A DNA stretch of 64,000 bases from Succinispira mobilis DSM 6222 (GCF_000384135.1 NZ_KB913028.1:709351-773350), one strand, 5' to 3'. Counted from the stretch's first letter, positions 11,050-20,121 are shown. Numbers and translations are program-made. The notes: a model not told the origin generated them from the sequence alone.

Positions 11050-11808
11050 ATGTTTAAATTAAGAAATATTCAACAAAGATTAATTACAATCAAAAAGTTG
11101 ACAGAGCTTGAATCGAGTGTACACAATCTTGATGCGGCAAGTAAGGTGTTAATTACAATAGGTTTTGTTCTAGCTATTATTTCCCTAGATTATTTTGAAT
11201 TGCCTAAATTAATGTATTTTGCCTGCTATTTAATATTTTTAATTAGACTAAGCACGATACCACTAAAAACATTTTTAATTCCAGTAATGATGAGCTCAAT
11301 ATTTGTGGGTAGCCTTGGATTAGCTAGTTGGTATTGGGCAGAAACAGAGCAAATATTGTTTTTAAATACAGTTATAGTTGATAAGAGTGTTTTAATTGGG
11401 CTTACATTGCTTTTAAAAACGATACTAACAGTATGTGCGACTACTTTGTTAGCCGTAACAACTAAAAAATTAGAACTGTACCAAGGATTGTTACGCTTGC
11501 GCGTCCCAGAAATTTTTATTTGGCAACTTATGCTATTGGGAACTTATTTACAAGTAATCCTTAATGAATGCATAAAAATGCTAGAAGCTTATGCACTACG
11601 GAGTAACACGCAAACTATTTTATGGCCGGATTATCCGTTGTTATTGGGACAACTCTTTTTATTAAGTCATAAAAGAGCGATACAAATATATCAAGCAATG
11701 TTGTGTCGCGGGTTTAGTAATATAAATAGCTTTACTGTAGAGAGTAGGTTTAATTATCTAAGCATTACTGTAAGTTTTATTTTATTTTTTTATTGGAGTA
11801 TAAATTAA
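11050..11808 (+). CDS. cbiQ: cobalt ECF transporter transmembrane subunit CbiQ
   Basis: EcfT-type membrane coupling protein linking CbiM to the ATPase CbiO. The 252 aa contain hydrophobic segments after LDAASKVLITIG (the usual CbiQ N-terminal motif H-LDPxxK-like). Two coupling-helix signatures near the C-terminus, AYALRSN and MLCRGFSN, correspond to the A-x-x-RG motifs. The first has S in place of G, a mild deviation. It lies 6 nt after cbiM and 13 nt before cbiO. Confidence 0.88.
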   Translation: MFKLRNIQQRLITIKKLTELESSVHNLDAASKVLITIGFVLAIISLDYFELPKLMYFACYLIFLIRLSTIPLKTFLIPVMMSSIFVGSLGLASWYWAETEQILFLNTVIVDKSVLIGLTLLLKTILTVCATTLLAVTTKKLELYQGLLRLRVPEIFIWQLMLLGTYLQVILNECIKMLEAYALRSNTQTILWPDYPLLLGQLFLLSHKRAIQIYQAMLCRGFSNINSFTVESRFNYLSITVSFILFFYWSIN

Positions 11809-11821
11809 AGGAGGCTTAATA

Positions 11822-12508
11822 ATGCTAGCAATAAAAGACTTGCAGTTTGCCTATACGAAGGGAGTTTTAGTATTAGATAACTTAAACTTAACAGTTGCAG
11901 ACCAAGAAAATGTGGCTCTGTTCGGAGATACTGGTTCGGGTAAATCGACACTGTTAGGTTTGCTAACGGGATTGTTAACACCAGTTCAAGGTTCTATTTT
12001 TATTGATAAAATAAAAATAGAACGAAAGAATATTGCTCAAGTTAGGCAACAGGTTGGTTTAGTTTTTCAAAATCCAGAAAATCAATTGTTTATGCCGACT
12101 ATTTATGAAGACTTAGCCTTTGGCTTGCGTAATAATGGTGTTGATGCAAACGAAATAGCCAGAAGGGTATCAGAATTAGCTCAAGAGATGGGGATTGCTA
12201 AACTTTTGAGTAAAAATTCTTTTGAACTCTCGGGGGGAGAACAGCGGATGGCCGCTTTAGCTTGTGTTTTGATTATGCAGCCTAAAATATTATTGTTAGA
12301 CGAGCCGACGGCTTTTTTAGATTTGAAATCTAGGAAAATTTTGCAGGATTACTTAAAAAAAATAAGCGTCACTAAAATTATAGTGACGCATGATTTAGAT
12401 TTTGCCGTTCAGCTTTGCCCACGAGCTATTTGTTTAGCCGCGGGTAAAATTATAGAAGATGCAGCTAGCGCTAAAATTGCAGAACAACTGAAAATTAGCA
12501 ATGCTTAA
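11822..12508 (+). CDS. cbiO: cobalt ECF transporter ATPase CbiO
   Basis: ABC ATPase energising the CbiMQ transporter. Walker A GDTGSGKST (about residue 37), Q-loop VFQNPENQLF, signature LSGGEQRMAALA, Walker B ILLLDEPTAFLD and switch His in VTHD are all intact. At 228 aa it is shorter than most CbiO proteins (about 270), lacking a C-terminal extension. An AAAGGAGG site precedes the ATG. The stop codon overlaps the stop codon of the convergent lipase gene by a few bases, leaving no room for a dedicated terminator. Confidence 0.92.
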   Translation: MLAIKDLQFAYTKGVLVLDNLNLTVADQENVALFGDTGSGKSTLLGLLTGLLTPVQGSIFIDKIKIERKNIAQVRQQVGLVFQNPENQLFMPTIYEDLAFGLRNNGVDANEIARRVSELAQEMGIAKLLSKNSFELSGGEQRMAALACVLIMQPKILLLDEPTAFLDLKSRKILQDYLKKISVTKIIVTHDLDFAVQLCPRAICLAAGKIIEDAASAKIAEQLKISNA

Positions 12509-13845
12509 TTTAAAGTAAATTGCTTTAGCACACTGGGGATACTTTGCGAAGTTTGAATTAAAGTTTGCAAAATACCGTTATAAGAAGCTAGGCTACTGCT
12601 ATATGTAGCTGTGGTTAAAACTTGATTGGTATTTAAATCCAATAATACATAACTAAAGATTAAGGAACGTTTTTCCGTATCACTATTTAAAGCTGTATCT
12701 ACTTGATTTATTAGCAAATATCTTGCTTGATGTGTTTTAGCAACACTATTTATTTGGGGTAACATTTCATAAATATTAGTTGTAGATACAGTTAAATTGT
12801 TATTTAAAAGGATATAACTGGGGACAAATTTGCGCATTTGGTCATCTAAGAGAAGTTTTAGATAGGGATAGTCAGGGATTTTTTTTAATGCGGCTGTATA
12901 GTCGTTATAGATGGCCACTAAGGCATAATCTGCTGTTAGTTGACTATTTGTGGGAGGGGCTAAAAGCTTGCTATTTAGGGCTTGCTGATATAAGTCATAA
13001 TATCTTTTTAAGCTTTCACTAAAATAGAAACTCATACTGTGTTGATCTGCATAGCTATATTTGGTTAATTTGGCCTTGTACTCTAGATGTTTTCCGAAAT
13101 TTTTATAGCCGCCCACAAACTTATTTAAGCTTATGGGTATGAGATCTTGGCTACTAGTGATTCGTAGTAGCGGTAAACGATCTTGAAATTTATTAGCGTA
13201 AGCGGAATTGCCTACCTCGGGAGCGCCAAAGGTAATAACTTGGATTCGCTCGGCAGGTACACCTAAATCTAAAAGGCGACTGGCATATAAAGTAGCCACG
13301 GCTCCACCCAAGCTATGACCAGTTATTATGATGGGGGCGCTGGGATCCTCGACTAGGAAATCAGTAAGCTTTTTACCTTGCTGGTCAGTTACTTCTAGGG
13401 CTAATTTAGCATATTCATTGAACCCTTTATGAACCATAGCTTGGTTTTGTTTATCGGCAATATCAGTTGGAGAAGTTTCTACTTGATAAGGGACTTTGGC
13501 AGTTTTGAAGTTTAAAATCCAATCTTGTTTACTTTCAGAACCGCGGAAAGCTAAGATATAGAAATTAGTATTTTTTACTGGGTTTATGCGTTGGGCAAAG
13601 ATGAAGTTTGTATTGAGAATTTTACTTTCAATGATAAAGGGCTCTAAATCAAGAGAGTAATATTTACTCAGGTTAAATAGACTTGCGGCAGCACGATCGG
13701 AGTAGGTTGCCTTGCAATTACCGGCAGCTAAAGCTATTAATTCTGCTTCAGATAGTTCATTTAGCAGTTGGCTGGCTAGAGTTGCGGGTTGATTAATCAA
13801 GAGACAAGATAATAAAATAAAGATGCAAAGCGCCTGTTTTAACAT
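12505..13845 (-). CDS. secreted class 3 lipase
   Basis: A 446-aa alpha/beta hydrolase with a signal peptide (MLKQALCIFILLSCLLINQP, cleavage probably after ATLAS). The lipase class 3 core has the nucleophile elbow TGHSLGGA (Ser near 178), an AFRGSESKQDW oxyanion-type motif, and downstream Asp and His candidates (SQDLIPIS, NFGKHLEY). The C-terminal ~150 residues are not recognised and may be a separate envelope domain. It is convergent with cbiO (4-bp overlap) and divergent from the Asp23 gene. The AAGGAGG site sits just before the ATG. The true substrate (triglyceride, phospholipid or other ester) is unknown. Confidence 0.82.
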   Translation of the reverse strand: MLKQALCIFILLSCLLINQPATLASQLLNELSEAELIALAAGNCKATYSDRAAASLFNLSKYYSLDLEPFIIESKILNTNFIFAQRINPVKNTNFYILAFRGSESKQDWILNFKTAKVPYQVETSPTDIADKQNQAMVHKGFNEYAKLALEVTDQQGKKLTDFLVEDPSAPIIITGHSLGGAVATLYASRLLDLGVPAERIQVITFGAPEVGNSAYANKFQDRLPLLRITSSQDLIPISLNKFVGGYKNFGKHLEYKAKLTKYSYADQHSMSFYFSESLKRYYDLYQQALNSKLLAPPTNSQLTADYALVAIYNDYTAALKKIPDYPYLKLLLDDQMRKFVPSYILLNNNLTVSTTNIYEMLPQINSVAKTHQARYLLINQVDTALNSDTEKRSLIFSYVLLDLNTNQVLTTATYSSSLASYNGILQTLIQTSQSIPSVLKQFTLN

Positions 13846-13989
13846 AAAAGACCTCCTTACTTAACAACAGCTTAATTCTATCAAAAAAAAAGCTTAAATA
13901 AAAGGATTTTAACAAAAAGTAGCGAATATATAGCATGAAAGGGTTAATAAAATAACGATTTCAAGTCAAATGTATTGGAGGGGAAAATT

Positions 13990-14403
13990 ATGGGATTAGG
14001 CCGAATGATAATAAGTGAAGAAGTATTTGTGGAATTGGCCAAAACGGCAATGAATAAGGTTGAAAATGTAGTTACAGACAGCCAAAGTAAAGATACCTTA
14101 GGGCAAATAGTGAAAAGCGTAGCACAACGGTTAAGCCCGCATATTCATGTAAAGAAAAACGATCGTGAAAAAGACAAACCAGAAGCTGACATTGAGGCTG
14201 GTTTTGTGGCGACAGTGGCTTTTGAATTAAAACTGACAATAGTTTATGGCGTAAGTATTCCAGAAGTAGTAAATGTTGTTCGTCAAAAAGTAAAAGAAGA
14301 AGTTGAAACAATATCTGGATATAAAGTTGATAGAATAGATGTAATTGTAGAGAAGTTAGTAAAACCAGAAAAATTAATGCTGGCTACTGAAGAAGAAAAA
14401 TAA
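13990..14403 (+). CDS. Asp23/Gls24 family protein
   Basis: A 137-aa protein of the alkaline shock protein 23 family. The segment AGFVATVAFELKLTIVYGVSIP followed by VVNVVRQKVKEEVETISGYKVDRIDVIVEKL (here given across residues 71-125) is the family's beta-strand-rich core. The N-terminal third is diverged from Asp23. Family members are envelope-stress or membrane-associated small proteins. The ATG at 13990, 7 nt after GGAGGGG, is preferred to an upstream in-frame codon that overlaps the Shine-Dalgarno sequence. Confidence 0.75.
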   Translation: MGLGRMIISEEVFVELAKTAMNKVENVVTDSQSKDTLGQIVKSVAQRLSPHIHVKKNDREKDKPEADIEAGFVATVAFELKLTIVYGVSIPEVVNVVRQKVKEEVETISGYKVDRIDVIVEKLVKPEKLMLATEEEK

Positions 14404-14411
14404 ATAAATAT

Positions 14412-14459
14412 AATGGCGAGGCAATGTATACTTACAACAGCCTTGCCATTAATTTTTTT
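14412..14459 (+). terminator. intrinsic terminator after the Asp23 gene
   Basis: An 11-bp stem with one G:T wobble (AATGGCGAGGC / GCCTTGCCATT) and an AATTTTTTT tail closes the Asp23 unit. Confidence 0.85.
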
Positions 14460-14510
14460 CTCGTAGTAATTTGCAAATAATGACAAATAAAATATTTTTT
14501 AGGTTGCATA

Positions 14511-14539
14511 TTGTCTTTTTGTAAAAGAGGGTGTATAAT
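14511..14539 (+). promoter_or_regulatory. promoter of the glycine-riboswitch transcript
   Basis: -35 TTGTCT (14511-14516) and a perfect -10 TATAAT (14534-14539) are separated by 17 nt. It lies about 30 nt upstream of the riboswitch aptamer. Confidence 0.8.
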
Positions 14540-14577
14540 ACTAAACATCTTACAAGTTAATATGATTATGGATGAAG

Positions 14578-14742
14578 TATATGGGAGAATGGCAGTGATG
14601 TCTACCGAAGGATTTAAACTCTCAGGTGCCTTGAAAAAGGTGGAACCGTATATGGACATAACTCTGGAGAGCCCCTTTAAGTAGGGCGCCGAAGGTGCAC
14701 GGGTTTAGGCCCTTATCTCTCAGGCAAAAGGACAGAGAATGT
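14578..14742 (+). ncRNA. tandem glycine riboswitch (gcvT motif)
   Basis: Two consecutive glycine aptamers are visible. The first contains ACCGAAGGATTTAAACTCTC and CAGGTGCC. The second contains GGAGAGCCCC, GCGCCGAAGG and CTCTCAGGCAAAAGGACAG, the hallmark end of glycine riboswitches. It is followed by a terminator hairpin at 14786 and then the alsT gene, so glycine binding probably controls transcription of this amino-acid:Na+ symporter. Whether it acts ON or OFF cannot be read safely; a short 'AGAGA'/'TCTCT' alternative pairing between the aptamer end and the region before the terminator is possible. Confidence 0.92.
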
Positions 14743-14785
14743 AAAATTTAAATGTAGTGTTAGTGCTATGTTTTCTTTCTCTATT

Positions 14786-14830
14786 CCTGTTTGCGAAGTT
14801 TATTAAATTAAACTTGTAACAGGTTTTTTT
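14786..14830 (+). terminator. terminator of the glycine riboswitch expression platform
   Basis: Imperfect long stem CCTGTT...AAGTTTA / TAAACTT...AACAGG followed by seven T, located between the aptamers and the alsT ribosome-binding site. This is the likely on/off element of the switch. Confidence 0.8.
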
Positions 14831-14856
14831 ATTTTATAGGAAAGAGGCGATTTATT

Positions 14857-16245
14857 TTGGATTTCATGCAATTATTGGACAGTATTGACAACTTTATTTG
14901 GGGGCCGCCTTTGTTGGCACTCTTGGTAGGAACAGGTATTTGGCTAACATTAAGACTAAGTTTGTTGCAAATTATCCGTTTACCTTTAGCTTTAAAATTG
15001 ATTTTTTCAGCGAAGAGTGATGGTAAAGGAGATATAAGCAGTTTCCAAGCTTTGTGCACGGCTTTAGCCGCTACAGTAGGTACTGGTAATATCGTCGGAG
15101 TAGCGACTGCGATGAAAGCTGGTGGACCAGGGGCATTATTTTGGATGTGGATGGCCGCATTTTTTGGTATGGCGACTAAATATGCCGAAGGTCTATTAGC
15201 GATAAAATATCGTTCGGTGGATGCTAATGGACAAGTTGCTGGTGGCCCGATGTATTATATAGAACAGGGATTAGGCAAAAAATATCGTCCGCTAGCCGTG
15301 ATGTTTGCAGCGAGCGGCGTACTAGTTGCATACTTTGGGATTGGGACTTTTGCCCAAGTAAATGCTATTGTAGATGCTACTAAAGGCGCTTTTGGTGTAC
15401 CAGAATATGTAACTGCAATTATCTTGACAGTACTGGTTGCAGCTGTAACAATCGGAGGTTTACAATCGATTGCTAAAGTGTCTAGTAAGGTAGTTCCGTT
15501 TATGGCAGTAGTATATGTTGTAACAGCTATGGGCGTATTAATAGTCCACGCGGATAAAGTTCCAGGGGCGATAAAATTAGTTATTGATAGTGCCTTTAAT
15601 ACTACAGCAGCAACAGGTGGTTTTTTGGGCGCTACAGTAATGATGGCAATGCGTAATGGGATTGCGCGCGGTGTGTTTTCTAATGAATCAGGCTTAGGTT
15701 CGGCACCAATTGCGGCAGCAGCGGCAAAAACAAAATGGCCGGCAGAACAAGGTTTAGTATCAATGACTGGGACTTTCATTGACACAATTATAATTTGTAC
15801 CATGACAGGGTTGTGTTTGATAGTAAGCGATGTTTGGGTAGGCGATTTAAAAGGTGCAGCCTTGACGCAAGCAGCTTTTGCTAGTGCTTTTCCTGCAACT
15901 GGTACAGCTTTATTAACTTTTGGGTTAATATTGTTTGCCTTTACTACAATCTTGGGTTGGAACTATTACGGCGAACGTTGTATAGAGTACCTATTCGGAG
16001 TAAAGAGCATTATGCCGTACCGAATTGTATTTATTGGTCTTATCGCTTCAGGAGCATTCTTGAAGTTAGAGGCAATCTGGTTATTGGCAGATATTGTAAA
16101 TGGTTTGATGGCAATTCCAAACTTGATTGCTTTGCTAGGGTTGACTGGTGTGGTTGTCGCGGAAACTAAGCGATACCTCGCTTATGTGAAAAACAATGAA
16201 GTTGAGGAAGAAATAGAAGACTTAGAAGTTGAACAAATAAAATAA
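14857..16245 (+). CDS. alsT: alanine/glycine:cation symporter family protein
   Basis: A Na+-coupled amino acid carrier (AGCS family, 462 aa, about 10-11 membrane helices). Family motifs include ALAATVGTGNIVGVATA, GGPGALFWMWMAAFFGM, GGPMYYIEQGLG, FSNESGLGSAPIAAAA and the C-terminal LGWNYYGERCIEYLFG. The TTG start at 14857 lies 9 nt after AAAGAGG; the next ATG (14866) is too far away. The glycine riboswitch upstream suggests glycine and/or alanine as substrate. A terminator follows. Confidence 0.92.
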   Translation: MDFMQLLDSIDNFIWGPPLLALLVGTGIWLTLRLSLLQIIRLPLALKLIFSAKSDGKGDISSFQALCTALAATVGTGNIVGVATAMKAGGPGALFWMWMAAFFGMATKYAEGLLAIKYRSVDANGQVAGGPMYYIEQGLGKKYRPLAVMFAASGVLVAYFGIGTFAQVNAIVDATKGAFGVPEYVTAIILTVLVAAVTIGGLQSIAKVSSKVVPFMAVVYVVTAMGVLIVHADKVPGAIKLVIDSAFNTTAATGGFLGATVMMAMRNGIARGVFSNESGLGSAPIAAAAAKTKWPAEQGLVSMTGTFIDTIIICTMTGLCLIVSDVWVGDLKGAALTQAAFASAFPATGTALLTFGLILFAFTTILGWNYYGERCIEYLFGVKSIMPYRIVFIGLIASGAFLKLEAIWLLADIVNGLMAIPNLIALLGLTGVVVAETKRYLAYVKNNEVEEEIEDLEVEQIK

Positions 16246-16254
16246 GAAAAAAAC

Positions 16255-16296
16255 AAAGACATTGTGCAGGAAAAAGCTTGCACAATGTCTTTACTT
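16255..16296 (+). terminator. intrinsic terminator after alsT
   Basis: A perfect 14-bp stem (AAAGACATTGTGCA / TGCACAATGTCTTT) has a poly-A on its left and a short T-rich right flank. The symmetry suggests it may work on both strands. Confidence 0.75.
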
Positions 16297-16319
16297 TATG
16301 TATACTAAGACATTATAAT
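16290..16319 (+). promoter_or_regulatory. promoter of guaA
   Basis: -35 TTTACT (16290-16295) and perfect -10 TATAAT (16314-16319), 18-nt spacer. It begins at the edge of the alsT terminator. No purine riboswitch is visible in the short leader. Confidence 0.55.
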
Positions 16320-16355
16320 TAATTAAGGTTAGCAAAGAGAAAGGGAGACGAGGCT

Positions 16356-17888
16356 GTGAAAAAACATGATATGGTACTAATTTTAGACTTTGGTGGACAA
16401 TATAGTCAATTAATTGCTAGAAGAATTAGAGAATGTGGGGTTTATTGTGAAATAGTTCCATATGATTACAGCATAGATAAAATAAAAGCTAAAAATCCCA
16501 AAGGTATAGTGTTTTCTGGTGGACCGAATAGTGTGTATGGGGAAGACACTCCTAAAGCAGATCCACAAGTATTTGAATTAGATGTACCTGTTTTAGGAAT
16601 TTGCTATGGACATCAGTTTATGGCCCATACTTTAGGCGGCAAAGTAGAAAGTGCGGTTATTCGGGAATATGGTAAAACAGCACTTACTTTACAAGAATGT
16701 GAACTTTTTGCAGGTATTGCTCTAGAAAATGAGTGTTGGATGAGCCATACGGATTTTGTTTCTGGAGTGCCAGCTGGTTTTGAAATAACGTCAACAACAA
16801 AACAATGTCCTGTTGCAGCTATGGCTAATGTTGCGAAAAACTTATATGGAGTCCAATTTCATCCGGAAGTAGAGCATACACCATTTGGTAAAACCATGCT
16901 TTCTAACTTTTTATTTAAAATTTGCGGCTTAAGCGGCGACTGGAATATGATGTCTTTTGCAGAAGAAAAGATTGCAGAGATCAAAAAATATGTTGGTGAC
17001 AGAAAAGTATTATGTGCTTTATCTGGTGGGGTAGATTCATCAGTAGCGGCGGTTTTGGTTCATAAAGCTGTAGGTAAACAATTAACTTGCGTGTTTGTCG
17101 ACCATGGTTTATTGAGAAAAGATGAAGGCGATCAAGTTGAAACGATTTTTAGAAAACAATTTGACATGAATTTGATTCGGGTTGATGCTAAAGAGCGTTT
17201 CTTAGGTAAATTAGCAGGCGTTTCTGATCCAGAACGGAAACGTAAAATTATTGGCGAAGAATTTATTCGGGTGTTTGAAGAAGAATCTAATAAATTAGGT
17301 AAAATTGATTTCTTAGTTCAAGGCACAATTTATCCAGATGTTGTCGAAAGTGGTACAAAAACTTCAGCAACAATTAAAAGTCATCATAATGTAGGTGGCT
17401 TGCCAGAAGATATGGATTTGGAATTAATTGAACCGCTACGCGAATTATTTAAAGACGAAGTGCGCGCAGTAGGTGAAGAAATTGGGATTCCACATCATTT
17501 GGTATGGCGTCAACCATTCCCAGGGCCAGGACTTGCTATTCGGGTATTAGGGGAAATTACTGAAGAAAAATTAGAAATTACACGTGAAGCAGATGCGATT
17601 TTCCGTGAAGAAATTGCGAATGCTGGTTTAGAAGGAAAAATTTGGCAATACTTTGCTTGCCTGCCTAATATTCGTTCTGTAGGTGTAATGGGTGATGAGC
17701 GGACTTATTGCCATACAGTAGCTTTAAGAGCAGTTACAAGTTCTGACGGGATGACTTCAGATTGGGCACATATTCCTTATGAAGTCTTAGATATTGTATC
17801 GAGAAGAATAGTAAATGAAGTAAAAGGCGTTAATCGTATTGTATATGATGTAACGAGCAAACCACCATCTACAATCGAGTGGGAATAA
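16356..17888 (+). CDS. guaA: GMP synthase (glutamine-hydrolysing)
   Basis: Converts XMP to GMP with ATP and glutamine. The N-terminal class I amidotransferase has nucleophile Cys83 in GICYGHQF and the His/Glu pair in [11 protein letters not shown]. The ATP-pyrophosphatase domain has the P-loop LSGGVDSS. The C-terminal dimerisation domain ends in [15 protein letters not shown], the universal GuaA terminus. It has 510 aa. The GTG start sits 7 nt after a GGGAGACGAGG Shine-Dalgarno region. It is monocistronic; its terminator is the docking site of the group II intron. Confidence 0.97.
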   Translation: MKKHDMVLILDFGGQYSQLIARRIRECGVYCEIVPYDYSIDKIKAKNPKGIVFSGGPNSVYGEDTPKADPQVFELDVPVLGICYGHQFMAHTLGGKVESAVIREYGKTALTLQECELFAGIALENECWMSHTDFVSGVPAGFEITSTTKQCPVAAMANVAKNLYGVQFHPEVEHTPFGKTMLSNFLFKICGLSGDWNMMSFAEEKIAEIKKYVGDRKVLCALSGGVDSSVAAVLVHKAVGKQLTCVFVDHGLLRKDEGDQVETIFRKQFDMNLIRVDAKERFLGKLAGVSDPERKRKIIGEEFIRVFEEESNKLGKIDFLVQGTIYPDVVESGTKTSATIKSHHNVGGLPEDMDLELIEPLRELFKDEVRAVGEEIGIPHHLVWRQPFPGPGLAIRVLGEITEEKLEITREADAIFREEIANAGLEGKIWQYFACLPNIRSVGVMGDERTYCHTVALRAVTSSDGMTSDWAHIPYEVLDIVSRRIVNEVKGVNRIVYDVTSKPPSTIEWE

Positions 17889-17982
17889 GATTTTTAAGTC
17901 GAAAAAGCCTGTAACCATGGGGCTTTGCGGGGTTTTGATATCCATCTTGGCAACAAAATGGCAACATAAATTATAAAAAGAT

Positions 17983-18024
17983 AAACAGGTAACTGATTTT
18001 TTGAAAATCGGTTACCTGTTTTTT
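17983..18024 (+). terminator. guaA terminator, target of the intron
   Basis: An 18-bp near-perfect stem (arms 17983-18000 and 18004-18021, 3-nt loop) continues into TTTTTT. It lies about 95 nt after the guaA stop and directly abuts the intron 5' end, the classical insertion context of group IIC introns. Confidence 0.88.
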
Positions 18025-18449
18025 GCGGTTTGCCCTGAATGGGCGATAACTTGGTGGTGAAAGTCCACTACAGGCTTGGCAGTAGGAACTTAGCAGAGGG
18101 CAAGGGCGTCCATCGTGAGGTGGAGTCTGAAGTAAGCCTAATGCAAACTCTCGGTCTGACGAATAGAAATTACATATAAGGCATTTGCAGGGTGGACGAG
18201 TTTGCTGCACAAAACAAAGTCCAATACTGTCCGTAAATGTAGCAGATATATGAGGGGAAGGTTATCGTTCTTAACGGGGGAGGTCTTGCAAGGCTTCGAA
18301 GGACATCGGCAACCCCATGACACCCAAAGAACCCATGTAGTGATGTATGGCTAAATTGCAAGAAGTCAGCAGAGGTCATAGTACCGAAGGTTTTTTTTCG
18401 GGAAGGACTGAACAATAGTAGTTTTTTTGAACGAGAGGATGGTGAAGCC

Positions 18450-19841
18450 ATGTTAAGAGAGCAGAAAACGGCTAAGGTCGGCTGCCGTTATGAGGGTATG
18501 TTGGAAACCAAGAGTAATAATGGAGCGCGGAGCATGGTGACACTTGAAACCGCAGAGAAAGACGGTGCAAACAAATTACTCGAAGAAATACTGCATAGAG
18601 ATAACCTCAATATAGCCTATCTAAGAGTAAAACGAAACGGCGGAGCGCCTGGCATTGACGGAATGACAGTAGAAGAAATGTTATCCTATTTAAAGAAACA
18701 TAAGGAAGAATTGCTGGCAAGCATACGAGGTGGCTGGTATAAACCTAAACCCGTGAGAAGGGTAGAAATACCAAAACAAGATGGAGGAAAGAGGAACCTT
18801 GGAGTACCAACGGTAATAGACCGCATGATACAACAGGCTGTAGCACAAGTGCTACAGCCGATATTTGAACCACTATTCTCCGAAAATAGCTATGGTTTTC
18901 GACCTGGGCGCAATGCATATCAAGCAATAAAGAAAGCCGAAGAATATTATAAACAAGGATATGTCAGAGTAGTAGACATTGACCTTGCAAAATATTTCGA
19001 CACGGTGAATCATGACATTCTAATAAATAGGCTACGAAAAGAAATAAAAGAGGAAGCTGTAATAAGTCTAATACGCAAGTTCCTAAAGAGTGGCGTAATG
19101 ATAAACGGCATAGTTAATAAGATGCAGGAAGGGACACCACAAGGTGGCAACCTATCACCGCTGTTAAGCAACATATATCTTACCGCATCTGACCAAATGC
19201 TAGAAAGCAGAGGACATAAATTCGTAAGATATGCGGATGACTGTAACATTTACGTCAAAAGCCAGAGAGCCGCCGAGCGAGTTATGACCAGTTGCACAAA
19301 ATACCTTGAGAATAAGCTAAAGCTCAAGGTGAACCAAGAAAAGAGTAAAGCGGGAAGTCCGTTAAGACTCAAATTTCTAGGATTCTCACTCTATAAAACA
19401 GGGAAAAGAACGGGAATACGTCCTCATGGTAAGCCAATAGAGAAATTCAAGTCAAAAATCAGGCAACTAACAACAAGCAGGAAACAAGCCAAACCGATAG
19501 CGGAAATTCTTAAAAGCATAAAGAATTACACGATAGGATGGCTAGGTTATTATTCCATAGCAAATATGAGTTCAAGGATAAACACTTTGAACGAATGGAC
19601 ACGAAGAAGAATAAGACAAATCTTCTGGAAGCAATGGAAGAAACCTTCTGCGAGGTTCGAAAACCTCAAACGGCTAGGAATACCAAAACGAAAAGCCTGG
19701 GAATGGGCAAATTCTCGTCTCGGCTACTGGCGTATCGCCGATAGTTGGATATTGCATAGGTCATTAACAAACGAATACCTCGCATCCATTGGCTATGATG
19801 ACATAGCTAAAAGATACGAGGCATTGCACTCAAACTATTGA
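18450..19841 (+). CDS. ltrA: group II intron reverse transcriptase/maturase
   Basis: A 463-aa intron-encoded protein. RT blocks are in order: GAPGIDGMTVEEM, RRVEIPKQDGGKRNLGVPTVIDR, SYGFRPGRNAYQA, VVDIDLAKYFDTVNHDIL, GTPQGGNLSPLLSNIYL, the active-site FVRYADDCNI, and KFLGFSLY. The maturase/X domain includes TIGWLGYYSIANM, and the C-terminus SRLGYWRIADSWILHRSLTN is typical of class C proteins. There is no HNH endonuclease domain, as expected for IIC introns that target terminators. The reading frame is intact, so the element may still move. The stop codon lies just before domain V. Confidence 0.95.
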   Translation: MLREQKTAKVGCRYEGMLETKSNNGARSMVTLETAEKDGANKLLEEILHRDNLNIAYLRVKRNGGAPGIDGMTVEEMLSYLKKHKEELLASIRGGWYKPKPVRRVEIPKQDGGKRNLGVPTVIDRMIQQAVAQVLQPIFEPLFSENSYGFRPGRNAYQAIKKAEEYYKQGYVRVVDIDLAKYFDTVNHDILINRLRKEIKEEAVISLIRKFLKSGVMINGIVNKMQEGTPQGGNLSPLLSNIYLTASDQMLESRGHKFVRYADDCNIYVKSQRAAERVMTSCTKYLENKLKLKVNQEKSKAGSPLRLKFLGFSLYKTGKRTGIRPHGKPIEKFKSKIRQLTTSRKQAKPIAEILKSIKNYTIGWLGYYSIANMSSRINTLNEWTRRRIRQIFWKQWKKPSARFENLKRLGIPKRKAWEWANSRLGYWRIADSWILHRSLTNEYLASIGYDDIAKRYEALHSNY

Positions 19842-19842
19842 A

Positions 19843-19876
19843 CCGCCGTATACCGAACGGTACGTACGGTGGTGTG
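19843..19876 (+). ncRNA. domain V (catalytic hairpin) of the group II intron
   Basis: The stem CCGCCGTA / TACGGTGG encloses the inner helix TACCGAACGGTA. The lower stem shows a CGC triad in place of the common AGC, which marks group IIC. The hairpin begins two nucleotides after the maturase stop codon. Confidence 0.85.
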
Positions 19877-19997
19877 AGAGGTCGGCTATTCAACTAATGG
19901 GTAGCCTCCTACTCGATTTAAGGTAATGGTCTAAATCGAAGATTTTCAATAGATTATTTATAAAAAATAAAGATACTATTTTTAAACAAGCACTTAA

Positions 19998-20026
19998 TTG
20001 TATGTTCAGTAACTCTGAAGTATAAT
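19998..20026 (+). promoter_or_regulatory. promoter with inverted repeat in its spacer, driving the PLD/DpnD-like pair
   Basis: -35 TTGTAT (19998-20003) and perfect -10 TATAAT (20021-20026) with a 17-nt spacer. The spacer contains the perfect inverted repeat TTCAG-TAACT-CTGAA (20005-20019), a likely operator. About 95 nt of AT-rich leader separate it from the GGAGG of the first gene. Confidence 0.65.
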
Positions 20027-20121
20027 ATCATTGATAATGTAAAGGTTAAGTAGGTAAACAAAAAATAATTAAAAAAATGAAATATTTTTTTGGGGAAAAT
20101 TAATTTTATTGGAGGTTGTAG

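Larger units (their letters stand above)
18028..19916 (+). mobile_element. group IIC intron (bacterial class C), complete
   Basis: The RNA resembles the well-known Oceanobacillus iheyensis IIC intron. The 5' part reads GTTTGCCCTGAATGGGCG, and the segment CAGCAGAGGTCATAGTACC is near-identical to domain I-IV sequence of that intron. Domain V at 19843-19872 carries the CGC catalytic triad typical of IIC. Domain VI follows and the intron ends CTCCTACTCGAT (AY). The total of about 1.9 kb includes a maturase ORF in domain IV. The 5' end is GUUUG rather than the usual GUGYG; boundaries are by alignment from memory and could shift a few bases. It inserts just after the guaA terminator and interrupts no gene. 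Confidence 0.88.

Noticed and set aside
15255-15803. A 182-codon minus-strand open frame within alsT
   Set aside because: Shadow of AlsT; Ala/Thr/Ile-rich and no recognisable domain.
18138-18451. Minus-strand frames in the 5' part of the group II intron
   Set aside because: They lie in structured ribozyme domains; no ribosome site.
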